From a marine gamma proteobacterium HTCC2080 (lineage in GTDB: Bacteria; Pseudomonadota; Gammaproteobacteria; Pseudomonadales; Halieaceae), in contig AAVV01000012.1 in assembly GCA_000169115.1 (NCBI GenBank), forward strand, positions 62,001 to 126,000: a stretch of DNA of 64,000 nt, in the 5' to 3' direction. Below the pieces are notes generated by a model, which saw only the letters and a program-made list of their open reading frames with translations, did no database searches and was not told the origin of the DNA. The number at the start of each line of letters is the position of its first letter. Position 1 is the stretch's first letter. The translations under genes and the position numbers were made by a program. Of this stretch, positions 9,656 to 19,099 are shown piece after piece.

Positions 9656-10690
9656 CTAAAAAGTCCCGCCCGGTCTTATTGATAAATTCAGACGAATAAA
9701 TGGGCTACGAGAAATATCAAACTCAGGCCCTTCAAGCTCAGTGCCATCACCAAATTGCAGCGCTCGTAAACCTCCAACACCGGCACTAAGAGACGCCCAT
9801 AAGCTTCCCTTAATTCTACGATTGAAATCAATGCCAAAGTCAAAAGCGTTGATATCTCTGCTAGCAGCGCCCTCATTGGCGTCAATTGCCCAGCCCGAAC
9901 CAGAAATCATGCCGCCAACAGCAAAAAACCAGTCCGTTGACGGCGCATAAATAACCTGTGGCCAAGGCATAATTCCGCTGATCGACCACTCTTGGTTAAT
10001 CGTGTAAGAAACACCTAAATATGGCAGCCAGTAATCATCATAGGGGGACGTATTGGCAAAGACACCAAACATCCACCAAATATCGTCCGAGGCAATATAA
10101 CGAGTAAAAATCCCCCCCATAGTTTGCCAATAGGCGGCACCGTTATCGAGATTATTGTCATTGTAGAAGGGCAACAAGAAGCCCATAACTTGCCAATCCT
10201 CACTCCATTGTTTGAAGTAGCCCAAGCCTAAAGCAGCCGTATCGACATTAAATTTCTGCGTTTCAAAGTTACTCGAGTCATCGAGGGTAAATTGACTATG
10301 ACTTGCGTAAAAACCTAAAACTAAAGCATCCGTTTTATTAAGAAGAAAAGGCAAACCTCCCGCAGCGCTCGCAGTGCTTTCCTGATAACGAACAGAATTT
10401 CCAACCGATGGAAACTCCCGCACCGTAGCGTCGTCGTAATAAGACGTGCCGAGGTAAGCAACCGGGAGAAATGGAGCGTTGCTCCGAGATCGAGAGAATT
10501 CGATATCCGACTCAGAAAATGCCAGAGCCTTTTTAGCGATATAACGACCCAAATTAGTATCAGCATTCGATACTTCGGCCGGAACCGACTCAGTCACTAA
10601 CGCATCCGCAGCCGGCTCTGCGTGGGCAGCATGTACCTGCAACGTTACTGCCGCAAAAAGAGTGATCGCACAGATCAATTTATTTGACAT
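9656..10690 (-). CDS. Predicted outer-membrane beta-barrel protein, family not recognised
   Basis: Protein of 344 residues with a Sec signal peptide (ICAITLFAAVTLQVHAAHA) and then alternating aromatic and polar stretches typical of outer-membrane beta strands. It ends in a strand-like segment with C-terminal phenylalanine (RLNLSIRPGGTF), the kind of terminal signal used for barrel insertion. I cannot assign the family; it resembles DUF-type barrel proteins of marine gammaproteobacteria. It is upstream of and co-directional with phoD, so the two may share a transcript. A link to phosphate uptake is only suggested by that position. Confidence 0.75.
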   Translation of the reverse strand: MSNKLICAITLFAAVTLQVHAAHAEPAADALVTESVPAEVSNADTNLGRYIAKKALAFSESDIEFSRSRSNAPFLPVAYLGTSYYDDATVREFPSVGNSVRYQESTASAAGGLPFLLNKTDALVLGFYASHSQFTLDDSSNFETQKFNVDTAALGLGYFKQWSEDWQVMGFLLPFYNDNNLDNGAAYWQTMGGIFTRYIASDDIWWMFGVFANTSPYDDYWLPYLGVSYTINQEWSISGIMPWPQVIYAPSTDWFFAVGGMISGSGWAIDANEGAASRDINAFDFGIDFNRRIKGSLWASLSAGVGGLRALQFGDGTELEGPEFDISRSPFIRLNLSIRPGGTF

Positions 10691-10772
10691 CTACCAGGGT
10701 TCCGCAACTTCATGCAGGGATTGTACGTGTTGGCGCTGGCACTCGCACACCGAACTACTCTACCCTGTCTTC

Positions 10773-11804
10773 ATGAATGAAATTCCACTCGATCTCGTAC
10801 CCTCCGGCCCCCAGTCACCCTGGCGGTTTTGCACTGCACCTTGCATGGATTGGACGGACCGGCATTGTCGCCACTTCTGGCGGCAACTCACCCGGCAAAG
10901 CCGGTTTTATACCGAAATGGTCACCACCGGCGCACTCCTGCACGGTGATATCGATCGACATTTAAATTATGGCAGCCAAGAACACCCACTGGCATTGCAG
11001 CTGGGCGGCTCAAACCCGCAAGATTTAGCCCGCTGTGCCAAGTTGGCTGAGGCTAGGCACTACGACGAAGTTAATCTCAACTGTGGCTGCCCATCAGATC
11101 GTGTACAAAACGGTCGTTTTGGCGCATGCCTGATGGCGGAGCCTGAACTCGTACGCGACTGTATTACAGCTATGCGAGAAGCCGTTGATATTCCCGTTAC
11201 AGTGAAACAGCGGATCGGTATTGATCATCAGGAAAGCTTTGACGAGCTGCGTGACTTTGTCGGAATTGTCGCCGAGGGCGGATGTAATGTATTTATCGTT
11301 CATGCGAGGAAAGCTTGGTTAGAAGGCCTATCGCCAAAACAAAATCGTGAAATACCCCCGCTCAACTACACTTGGGTTTACGCGCTCAAAGAGCAGTTCC
11401 CTCAACTCACTATCGTACTCAACGGGGGCATTCAAAGCTTGGAAGAATGTGAGCACCACTTAACTAAAGTTGATGGCGTTATGCTGGGCAGGGCTGCCTA
11501 TCAAACTCCCTGGCTGCTAAGCAGTGTTGATTCAAGAATCTTTGGCGCCGAGGACCCCGCCTATAGCCGAGAGTCAGTTATTTACAAGTTATCTGACTAT
11601 GTCGAGACATATCTAGCGCAAGGCGGCCGGCTCAACCACGTAACACGACATATTTTAGGACTTTTCCACCAGCAACCCGGTGGCAGGCTATTTCGCCGGG
11701 CGCTCAGTGAGGGCGCACACCTCAGCGGCGCAGACGCTACCGTGTTACTGGCGGCTCTAGCTAAGGTAACGCAGCGCCATGACAACGAATCTATGGTTGA
11801 ATAG
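10773..11804 (+). CDS. dusA: tRNA-dihydrouridine synthase A
   Basis: FMN- and NADPH-dependent enzyme that reduces uridines in the tRNA D-loop; DusA modifies U20 and U20a. The protein is 343 residues from the ATG at 10773. Motifs are the N-terminal TAPCMDWTDRHCR, the NCGCPSDRVQNGRFGA stretch containing the catalytic cysteine (Cys106 by family position), KQRIGI, the DusA-specific HARKAWLEGLSPKQNRE, and the flavin-binding LNGGI. An in-frame extension to 10662 would run into the divergent outer-membrane protein gene and does not look like DusA. It is followed by tal, as I recall for Pseudomonas. Confidence 0.95.
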   Translation: MNEIPLDLVPSGPQSPWRFCTAPCMDWTDRHCRHFWRQLTRQSRFYTEMVTTGALLHGDIDRHLNYGSQEHPLALQLGGSNPQDLARCAKLAEARHYDEVNLNCGCPSDRVQNGRFGACLMAEPELVRDCITAMREAVDIPVTVKQRIGIDHQESFDELRDFVGIVAEGGCNVFIVHARKAWLEGLSPKQNREIPPLNYTWVYALKEQFPQLTIVLNGGIQSLEECEHHLTKVDGVMLGRAAYQTPWLLSSVDSRIFGAEDPAYSRESVIYKLSDYVETYLAQGGRLNHVTRHILGLFHQQPGGRLFRRALSEGAHLSGADATVLLAALAKVTQRHDNESMVE

Positions 11805-11856
11805 CACGTGAGGGCCATCCCTGCCCCCACAAAGACAAACTCACGGATATGAATAA

Positions 11857-12783
11857 ATGAACAAACTTGACCAACTTCGAGGCATGACTGATGTCGTAGC
11901 TGATACTGGCGATATCGACGCTATTGAGCGCTTGAAGCCTCAGGACGCTACCACCAATCCGTCACTACTGCTTAAAGCAGCAAAAATGCCTCGGTTCGAA
12001 GAGCTTGTTGCAGTTGTAAAGGCAGGCAACAATTCTGGGGCCGATGCCTGCGATCAATTTGCGGTCGCCGTTGGTGCTGAAATCATCAAATTAATCCCCG
12101 GTAGAATCAGTACAGAAGTCGATGCACGCCTCTCATTTGATACTCAAGCTACATTGAAAAAAGCTCGAGAAGTGATGGCCTTATATGACAATCAGGGCAT
12201 TAACAGCGAGCGTATTTTGATAAAAATTGCCGCAACTTGGGAGGGTATTCGTGCTGCAGAAATCCTGGAGCGGGAAGGAATTCAGTGCAACCTGACTCTG
12301 GTATTTGGATTTGCTCAGGCACAGGCATGCGCCGATGCTGGCGTCTTTCTGATTTCACCCTTCGTTGGACGTATTCTTGATTGGTATATGGCGAATACCG
12401 GCCTTAAAGTGACACAATCTAATGAAGATCCCGGCGTGCAGTCAGTAAATCGAATATACGAATACTACAAAAGTCATGGATACGGCACTGTTGTAATGGG
12501 AGCTAGTTTCCGCAATACAGGTGAGGTTGAAGCTCTGGCCGGCTGCGATCGCCTGACGATTAGTCCTGATCTAATGGAAGCCTTGAGCGAAGACCACGGC
12601 AAGCTCACAAGATCATTAGTACCCCTACCGGCCACCCTTAATAAAGCAGCACCCCTCAGTGAGGGAAATTTCCGCTGGCAGAACAATGAAGAGCCTATGG
12701 TAACCGACAAGCTGTCTGATGGTATTCGGCGATTTGCAGCTGATCAGGTAAAACTAGAACACATACTCACCCGGGATCACTGA
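11857..12783 (+). CDS. tal: Transaldolase
   Basis: Cytosolic enzyme of the non-oxidative pentose phosphate pathway that moves a dihydroxyacetone unit from sedoheptulose 7-phosphate to glyceraldehyde 3-phosphate. It is 308 residues, close to the 317 of Escherichia coli TalB. The substrate loop [12 protein letters not shown] lies at 30-42, the Schiff-base lysine is Lys123 in [10 protein letters not shown], and [15 protein letters not shown] and [11 protein letters not shown] follow. It lies 52 bases after dusA on the same strand. The 3' end overlaps the convergent rssC by seven bases. Confidence 0.95.
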   Translation: MNKLDQLRGMTDVVADTGDIDAIERLKPQDATTNPSLLLKAAKMPRFEELVAVVKAGNNSGADACDQFAVAVGAEIIKLIPGRISTEVDARLSFDTQATLKKAREVMALYDNQGINSERILIKIAATWEGIRAAEILEREGIQCNLTLVFGFAQAQACADAGVFLISPFVGRILDWYMANTGLKVTQSNEDPGVQSVNRIYEYYKSHGYGTVVMGASFRNTGEVEALAGCDRLTISPDLMEALSEDHGKLTRSLVPLPATLNKAAPLSEGNFRWQNNEEPMVTDKLSDGIRRFAADQVKLEHILTRDH

Positions 12784-13256
12784 GCTTCTAAAGTCATGAC
12801 CAAACTTTGAAAAGCCGCGTGGTTAGCTTCATTGAGACCCATTAGCGTGCGGTGCGCTTCAATAACCTTTAGGCGCACCTCGTCCTCACTGGCGTTTCTT
12901 GCGGGCAAATCCCGGTAACACTCAACATCGCACCGCTCGCTGCGAACGTCAAAAAGCTGACTGAAGCCCATGGCCTGTAGAAGCCGATCAATACCAGGGT
13001 CGCAGCTAAAAATCGCGGGTTTAAATCCAAACCGAGCCTCGGTGCTGATCGCAAGTTTGGCAAGCATGCCAAGGGTTGTGCTATCGAGACCCGTCGCCTC
13101 AGTCACATCAACCCAAACCGACAGAAAATCGGGTTCGGCAAACATCCGCTCAAAATATTCGTCGAGGGCCGTACACATGACCAAACGCACGTCGCCCTGA
13201 AGCTTAAGTACGTGTGCCCCTTCATTGCTTCCAGCTCGAATTTGACAGTCTTTCAA
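12777..13256 (-). CDS. rssC: STAS-domain anti-sigma factor antagonist (RssC-like)
   Basis: A 159-residue cytoplasmic protein with one STAS domain. The strand-helix core [20 protein letters not shown] contains DSTTLG, matching the position of the phosphorylatable serine in SpoIIAA-type antagonists (Ser59 or Thr60 here). The C-terminal about 55 residues extend past the domain. It overlaps the upstream phosphatase gene by four bases (ATGA), so the two are coupled. The neighbourhood (tal, this gene, rssB, mlaA) matches the Pseudomonas rssB-rssC locus as I recall it. The likely role is as a substrate of the adjacent PP2C phosphatase in partner switching; the sigma factor controlled is inferred, not seen. 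Confidence 0.8.
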   Translation of the reverse strand: MKDCQIRAGSNEGAHVLKLQGDVRLVMCTALDEYFERMFAEPDFLSVWVDVTEATGLDSTTLGMLAKLAISTEARFGFKPAIFSCDPGIDRLLQAMGFSQLFDVRSERCDVECYRDLPARNASEDEVRLKVIEAHRTLMGLNEANHAAFQSLVMTLEAQ

Positions 13257-14452
13257 CTAAAGCCTCGCGTTATAAACAGGGCCGCCACATCGTCAGGGAG
13301 GTGGTTCGGATCTACAGCCTCTAATCCCAACCGAGTCGCCAGTGACCGAGGGCTTTCCAGAGGCCCCTCGAGAAGGCTCAGCAATGATGCCTCTTTCTCT
13401 ATCAGATTACCGTTGCCTAAGAGTTCGAGGATGCCGTCAGATAACAGCGCCAGCACAAAGTGTTCAGGTAAAACAACCTCATGTTGTGTATAGCGGGCAT
13501 CCCGCATCAGCCCAACCGGGGGTCCCTCTCCCTCTAAATATCGTACGCTATTTTCATCAAGCAACACCGGATGAGGAAGATGACCGGCAATGCTGTAGGT
13601 GAGCTGGTGAGATTTGAAATTTAAAACGCCCACAATCATCGTTGCGTATTTATTAATGGCCAACTCCAGCAATTCATTATTGGCCAATTCCAACATGTCT
13701 TTAGGGCTGACAACCGAGTGGTCTCCCCTACGCAAAAAGTCAGAGCGTTTACGCGCGAACAAATTTTTTAATAGGACTGTAGCGAAAGCAGATGAACTTC
13801 CATGCCCGGAAACATCAGCAAGAAAGAAGGCAATTTGGTCCTCACCCACGCTAAAGTAGTCCGTGAAGTCTCCGCTGAGATACAGTGAAGGTACAATGGT
13901 GTGACTAAACCAATAGTCTCCTTGGTGCAGGGCGCCCGAAGGCAGCAACGCCCTTTGAACTTGTCGACCTGCCTGTTGATCCTGTTCCAAGACCCGCAGG
14001 GAATGCCGCAGCTCAGTATTACTGCGTTCCACATCTTCTTTGCTTGCTTTCAGCTCGCGCTGAAGATACCGATGGTTAACACAGCGCTCTATAGAACGCT
14101 TTAAAAGCCCAGGACGCGCATGTGGCTTCACAAAAAAGTCGGTAGCACCCAGACCCAGGGCTGTCTTCATCGAGTCGACATTTTGTTCATCGGCAACAAC
14201 AATCACTGGCACTTGCACATCAAAGTTTCGCATCGCCCTTCGAACAGACGCCCATGACACATTAATGAGGCCCGCATTACAGAGCACACAATCCCAAGGA
14301 CTATCAGGACCCAATGCGCCTTGTAAATCAGGTACTTCGTTAGCCACATCAAATTCAAAAGCGTCCATGCCCAGCGCGTCAATTAAATGATGGGCCCTGG
14401 TAGACTGATCATCAACAATCAGAACTCTTCTGTGGTCAATATCAATGGTCAT
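13253..14452 (-). CDS. rssB: Receiver-PP2C phosphatase response regulator (RssB-like) with degenerate receiver
   Basis: Cytoplasmic regulator of 399 residues: receiver domain (about 8-125), a coiled coil (130-165), then an RsbU-type PP2C serine phosphatase domain. Phosphatase metal motifs are GDFTDYF (194-200), ADVSGHG (212-218), LLSDGI and DDVAALFI. In the receiver the acidic pair Asp14-Asp15 and Lys109 remain, but the phosphoacceptor position reads VLCNAG, giving Asn59 instead of Asp, and the usual Thr/Ser of the fourth strand is Ala87. It probably dephosphorylates the STAS protein encoded next to it. It follows mlaA by 24 bases. RssB of enteric bacteria lacks an active phosphatase, so the Pseudomonas form is the closer comparison. 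Confidence 0.85.
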   Translation of the reverse strand: MTIDIDHRRVLIVDDQSTRAHHLIDALGMDAFEFDVANEVPDLQGALGPDSPWDCVLCNAGLINVSWASVRRAMRNFDVQVPVIVVADEQNVDSMKTALGLGATDFFVKPHARPGLLKRSIERCVNHRYLQRELKASKEDVERSNTELRHSLRVLEQDQQAGRQVQRALLPSGALHQGDYWFSHTIVPSLYLSGDFTDYFSVGEDQIAFFLADVSGHGSSSAFATVLLKNLFARKRSDFLRRGDHSVVSPKDMLELANNELLELAINKYATMIVGVLNFKSHQLTYSIAGHLPHPVLLDENSVRYLEGEGPPVGLMRDARYTQHEVVLPEHFVLALLSDGILELLGNGNLIEKEASLLSLLEGPLESPRSLATRLGLEAVDPNHLPDDVAALFITRGFS

Positions 14453-14476
14453 CAGTAAGGACTTTCGTTATTACCT

Positions 14477-15187
14477 TCAGAGATCGTCTCCTTCCCATTC
14501 TTCGTCAAACTCCGAAAAATCGTCGAGTACCTCGCCGTCATTGGTTAATAGTGCGCGGCGCTGCATGTAGGCATCTCTCAAAAATATGTATTGATCGCCC
14601 GACAGGAGCTCATCTGCTCCAAGTAAGCCCGCACGGATATCAACAAGCGATACAGCCCTTAGGCCCCATTGCGCATCACGACCGCCAATTTGTCCCGTTG
14701 GTGAGGCATAGGCATCAAACACCGTTCCTGCCGCTGCACGCACAGTACTAGGGCCTAAAAATGGCAGCATAATGAAAGGGCCTTGTGCCACACCCCACGT
14801 CTCTAGCGTATGACCAAAATCGGTTTGATATTGAGGTATTTCCATATGGCTGGCGACATCAAAAACGCCAAAAAAACCCAATGTGGTGTTAACAGCAACG
14901 CGCCCCAGATTATTAGCGCCGTACGCAAAACGCCCCTGAAGAAAAGCGTTCAGTGCCGCATTGACGTCAATAAAATTCCGGAAGAAATTATTAACGCCCG
15001 ATCTTGCTGGAGTAGGCATGACTGCCTCGTAGCCAACGGCAATAGGTCGAACCACATATTTATCGGCACCATTATTGAACCCGTATATAGCCCGATTAAA
15101 ACCCTCAAGGGGGTCGTCTGCAGCCTGTGCTGAACCAGCGACGAAAGACGCCACCAGCAACACCAACGTGGTTAAACGGATACGCAT
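14477..15187 (-). CDS. mlaA: MlaA (VacJ) outer-membrane lipid asymmetry protein
   Basis: Component of the Mla pathway that removes misplaced phospholipids from the outer leaflet of the outer membrane. It is 236 residues with the family start DPLEGFNRAIYGFN, then NLGRVAVNTTLG and FIMLPFLGPSTVR. The signal peptide ends AGSAQA before Ala-Asp and contains no cysteine, so unlike Escherichia coli MlaA it should not be lipid-anchored. An acidic tail (DFSEFDEEWEGDDL) closes the protein. A GAGG ribosome site precedes the ATG. It heads the mlaA-rssB-rssC unit. The transporter genes mlaFEDCB are not in the window. Confidence 0.92.
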   Translation of the reverse strand: MRIRLTTLVLLVASFVAGSAQAADDPLEGFNRAIYGFNNGADKYVVRPIAVGYEAVMPTPARSGVNNFFRNFIDVNAALNAFLQGRFAYGANNLGRVAVNTTLGFFGVFDVASHMEIPQYQTDFGHTLETWGVAQGPFIMLPFLGPSTVRAAAGTVFDAYASPTGQIGGRDAQWGLRAVSLVDIRAGLLGADELLSGDQYIFLRDAYMQRRALLTNDGEVLDDFSEFDEEWEGDDL

Positions 15188-15333
15188 AAATACCTCGCCT
15201 TCTCCATATTAAGTCGTGAACCCAAATAACGTAGCTTTCAATGCCGTAAACCCTACCAAACCTAGAGCACAGCTACGAGTGTAAGGTATTAAATGCCTCT
15301 AAAATTACCCTTACATGCTCTACGTAACAACGG

Positions 15334-18300
15334 TCACCTTGGGTTCTCATTTAGCCAATTTCGCACTTTTTGCCACTGCTCATCGAGGCGTTTTGATGAG
15401 ACAGGCAGGCGAGTTCCGAGCTGTTGTGCAAAAAGCGATACTCTAAACTCCTCAAGCATCCACCGATATTGCAAAGCAGGCGGCGATAATCCGGAAAGAC
15501 CAGGATAATTGGCCGCCGCCTCGCTCAAACGTGTAAGACTGGGTTCCAATAACCTTAGACTCTTTTGATCTTTTTCAGTTTGACCATTGAGCCGCTGAAT
15601 TCGGTGTAGCAAGGCTTTGCCGTAGCGCGGATACTGTTCTAACCAATAGCCAGGGTTCATCACCATAAAGCCGGGCTCCAACAAGCATTGAATTTGCCCT
15701 GAGATGTCGGCGCGTGCAGCCGTGAACTCAGTCTTAGTGAGTTGCTTTAGGTGCTTTTGGGCCTCGGCGAGTGGCAGTAAAAAATTAATCATGACTTGTT
15801 CTTTGGCGAGCGCAGTAGATACCCACTGGCCTTTAATCGCATTAAGTCCGCGGGTAAATGCAGCCTCATCCCGTGGCAGTGTTTCATCCCAGATTTCAAG
15901 GAGGCTAGCCATGATCGTCTCGCGCACCAAAACACTCCGGTCCAGCCCACTGCCCGCGAGAGCTAGTGAGGCCTTGTTATCGGCGAACAGTTGCTTCCGC
16001 AAGTATTTAACCGTTTGGCTACTGCAACTCATGGCCAAAGCAGCGACCCCGCGCCGATGCAGTAACTCCGCATCGGGCTGATAGTCGTGTAACTCCACGG
16101 CAATTCGGTCACCGTGATCCACCAAGGCAGGAAATCGCTCCACTTTCATACCTGCAGCTGTGGTTCGCCAGATATTGGGCAGATCGCCAAAGCTCCAACT
16201 TTTAACCTGATGTTGTGCAGGCGAATTGGAAGGCTCACTTAGTCTTTCCACATCCGCCCCATTGCGAAACTGCGCGACCAGCGCGGCCATATCCCGTCCC
16301 TGCGCGAGCAACTTCCCTCTCTCGTCAACAACTCTAATATTGGCTCGGTACAACTCCGCAAGCCCTGCAATATCCCAGTCTTCGTCGGCGATAGCGACCC
16401 CTCGGGTTCGTCGCAGCGCTGCCGATAGGGCGGAGCACAATGCAACGTCGTCAGCCTGCATCGACGCGAGTGCAGCATCAACCACATCAGGCACGGGCAC
16501 TAACTGCTTACGACAAGCCTTGGGCAGGCCTTTGACCAGTGCAATGCATTTTTCTCGCAACAATCCAGGGACTAGCCACTCAAACCGATAGCGTGGGGCG
16601 CGGTTAAGCAAAGGCAATGGAACTGTTACCGAAATCCCATCATTTTCTTTTCCTGGTTCAAAACGGTATTTCAGTCTATAGGTCGCTTCTCGCCATTCGA
16701 GTTCAGAAGGAAATTGGTCTGCAATAGCCTCACCAGGATCTCGCGTCAAAATTTGTGATTGATCGAGTCGAAGTTGTTTATCGTCAGCAAGCTGTTTAAC
16801 CCACTTTTCAAGGCTACTAGCACTGACGCATTGAGCAGGTATTCGCTCGTCATAAAAATCAAACAGCGCTTGCTCGTCTACCAGTAAATCTCGGCGACGA
16901 GTGCGTGACTCGAGATCCTGAACCTCTTTAATGGAATGCAGATTAGCCTTGAGAAAAGCGGGGGGTTTTCGGTAATCCCCTAAAACCAGACCATCCCTAA
17001 TAAAAATTTCTCGTGCCGCAACAGAATTCACCTCTCCGAAATGAATTCGCTGACCATCACTAATCGTCAGGCCATAAAGTGTTACCCGCTCAATAGCCAT
17101 GACGCGGCCTGAGCGCATCTGCCATGCAGGCTCGTAATGGTGACGTTTGAGAATCTGAGGGTTGATTCGAAGAAGCCATTTAGGATCAATGGCGGCACAT
17201 TGCCTCGCATAAACCTGTGAGGTTTCGACCACTTCTGCAGCGACCAACCACTTCGGCGGCTTTTTATGTAGCACCGATCCTGGGAAAATCTGAACGCTTC
17301 TATTGCGCGTGGCGTTGTATTTTCGACCCTCGTCAAGCTGCGCTACCTGGCCTAACAAGCCCGATAGCAGGGCTTTATGCACCCCTTCAAAATCAGTCTC
17401 ATCATTAAGCGCAGCGCCTGGACGCAGCTGTACTTGTCGGCAGGCAATCACCAGCTGAGAATGCACCTCTCGCCACTCTCGTAGTCGCATGAACGAAAGA
17501 AATTCTCGCTGACACAATTTTCGGAATTGGTTCTGCGAGAGCGACTGCCGCTGTTCTTCGTAGTAGTTCCACAAATTAAGCCAAGATAAAAAATCAGAGC
17601 GTGGATGATTGAATCGCGCGTGGGCTTGATCGGCCTGTGCCCGCTTTTCCGCGGGCCGGTCTCTGGGGTCCTGAACCGCGAGGGCACTGACCACCACCAA
17701 AACCTCCTCGAGACATTTGAGTTCACCCGCAGCATGAACCATTCGTGCCAACTTGGGATCAACGGGTAATCTGGCCATTTTTCGACCCAGAGAAGTCAAC
17801 TTTCCCCGTGCCGATATTGCCCCCAACTCCTCAAGTAATCGCTGCCCGTCTCGCACCATTTTGCCTTCTGGCGGATCCACAAAGGGGAACTTCTGAACAT
17901 CACCTAAACCCAGCTCCAACATTTTCAGTACAACGGCAGCGAGGTTTGTGCGCAAAATCTCTGGATCCGTAAATTGAGGTCGTGCCAGAAAATCTTGCTC
18001 GCTATAGAGCCGCAAACAAACTCCTGCTGCTACTCGCCCGCAACGCCCTTTGCGCTGATCCGCACTCGATTGGGAAATACGTTCTACGGGTAATCGCTGT
18101 AGCCGTGTACGATGGCTGTAACGACTAACTCTGGCAGTTCCTGGATCGATAACGTAGCGAATGCCAGGAACGGTCAACGACGTCTCGGCAACGTTGGTCG
18201 CCAATACCACCCGCATACCGCTGCCGGTTGGTTTAAAAACCCGATTCTGTTCAGCCGCACTGAGGCGAGCATAAAGCGGTAAAATTTGACGCCGCTCGTC

Positions 18301-19074
18301 TCCTTTTAAGCGACGGGAAAGATCACGAATTTCGCGCTCTCCCGGCAAAAAAATCAACACATCACCTCGGGGCCCAAAGTCCTCAGCGACAATGCCGTCG
18401 ACAGCACGTACGATCTGATCTTCCACGCCATCTTCCGCGCCGTCAGAGTCGCCTAAGTAAAGCACTTCCACGGGGAACAGCCGCCCCGATACTTCAATAA
18501 CGGGTGCGTTATCAAAATGTTGGGAAAAGCGATCTACATCGATCGTTGCAGAAGTAATAATGACCTTAAGATCTGGCCTTTTCGGTAGTAAAGCCCGGAG
18601 GTAGCCCAGAATAAAATCAATATTTAAGCTGCGCTCATGAGCCTCATCAATAATGAGCGTGTCGTAATCACGCAGCTCACGATCCCGCTGCAATTCTGCC
18701 AGTAAGATGCCGTCAGTCATTAATTTAATAGCTGTGCTCGGGGCTACTGAATCGTTAAAGCGCACTTTATAACCCACCAACCCGCCTAACTCAGACTCCA
18801 GCTCGTCAGCGATGCGTTCTGCGACTCGGCGAGCTGCCAGACGTCGAGGCTGCGTATGGCCAATCCTCGCCTCCTGACCTCGTCCAAGTTCAAGGCAAAT
18901 TTTAGGAATCTGAGTGGTTTTACCTGAGCCCGTCTCTCCAGCAATAATAACCACCTGATGCTGACTTATTGCCTCACGGATCTCCTCTCTACGCTCGCAG
19001 ACTGGCAGCTCGTCTGGAAACTTAATTGGATTCGGAATAACGCGAACCGGTGAGTCTTTCATTTTTTTCAGCAT
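15334..19074 (-). CDS. hrpA: ATP-dependent RNA helicase HrpA (DEAH box)
   Basis: Large cytoplasmic DEAH-box RNA helicase, about 1246 residues, linked in other bacteria to rescue of stalled ribosomes and mRNA processing. Motifs run in order: Walker A GETGSGKTTQIPK, DEAHERS, SATI, FLPGEREIRD and the Q-R-GRCGRV arginine-finger region, followed by helicase-associated domains and the long HrpA-specific C-terminal half. Its N-terminus starts about 65 residues later than in Escherichia coli HrpA, and fadD ends only 25 bases upstream, so no longer version is possible. ATG 19074 was chosen over TTG 19077; Met at 19062 is an alternative. It probably shares the fadD transcript. Confidence 0.93.
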   Translation of the reverse strand: MLKKMKDSPVRVIPNPIKFPDELPVCERREEIREAISQHQVVIIAGETGSGKTTQIPKICLELGRGQEARIGHTQPRRLAARRVAERIADELESELGGLVGYKVRFNDSVAPSTAIKLMTDGILLAELQRDRELRDYDTLIIDEAHERSLNIDFILGYLRALLPKRPDLKVIITSATIDVDRFSQHFDNAPVIEVSGRLFPVEVLYLGDSDGAEDGVEDQIVRAVDGIVAEDFGPRGDVLIFLPGEREIRDLSRRLKGDERRQILPLYARLSAAEQNRVFKPTGSGMRVVLATNVAETSLTVPGIRYVIDPGTARVSRYSHRTRLQRLPVERISQSSADQRKGRCGRVAAGVCLRLYSEQDFLARPQFTDPEILRTNLAAVVLKMLELGLGDVQKFPFVDPPEGKMVRDGQRLLEELGAISARGKLTSLGRKMARLPVDPKLARMVHAAGELKCLEEVLVVVSALAVQDPRDRPAEKRAQADQAHARFNHPRSDFLSWLNLWNYYEEQRQSLSQNQFRKLCQREFLSFMRLREWREVHSQLVIACRQVQLRPGAALNDETDFEGVHKALLSGLLGQVAQLDEGRKYNATRNRSVQIFPGSVLHKKPPKWLVAAEVVETSQVYARQCAAIDPKWLLRINPQILKRHHYEPAWQMRSGRVMAIERVTLYGLTISDGQRIHFGEVNSVAAREIFIRDGLVLGDYRKPPAFLKANLHSIKEVQDLESRTRRRDLLVDEQALFDFYDERIPAQCVSASSLEKWVKQLADDKQLRLDQSQILTRDPGEAIADQFPSELEWREATYRLKYRFEPGKENDGISVTVPLPLLNRAPRYRFEWLVPGLLREKCIALVKGLPKACRKQLVPVPDVVDAALASMQADDVALCSALSAALRRTRGVAIADEDWDIAGLAELYRANIRVVDERGKLLAQGRDMAALVAQFRNGADVERLSEPSNSPAQHQVKSWSFGDLPNIWRTTAAGMKVERFPALVDHGDRIAVELHDYQPDAELLHRRGVAALAMSCSSQTVKYLRKQLFADNKASLALAGSGLDRSVLVRETIMASLLEIWDETLPRDEAAFTRGLNAIKGQWVSTALAKEQVMINFLLPLAEAQKHLKQLTKTEFTAARADISGQIQCLLEPGFMVMNPGYWLEQYPRYGKALLHRIQRLNGQTEKDQKSLRLLEPSLTRLSEAAANYPGLSGLSPPALQYRWMLEEFRVSLFAQQLGTRLPVSSKRLDEQWQKVRNWLNENPR

Positions 19075-19099
19075 CAAAAAATACTACCCAGATCAGCAA

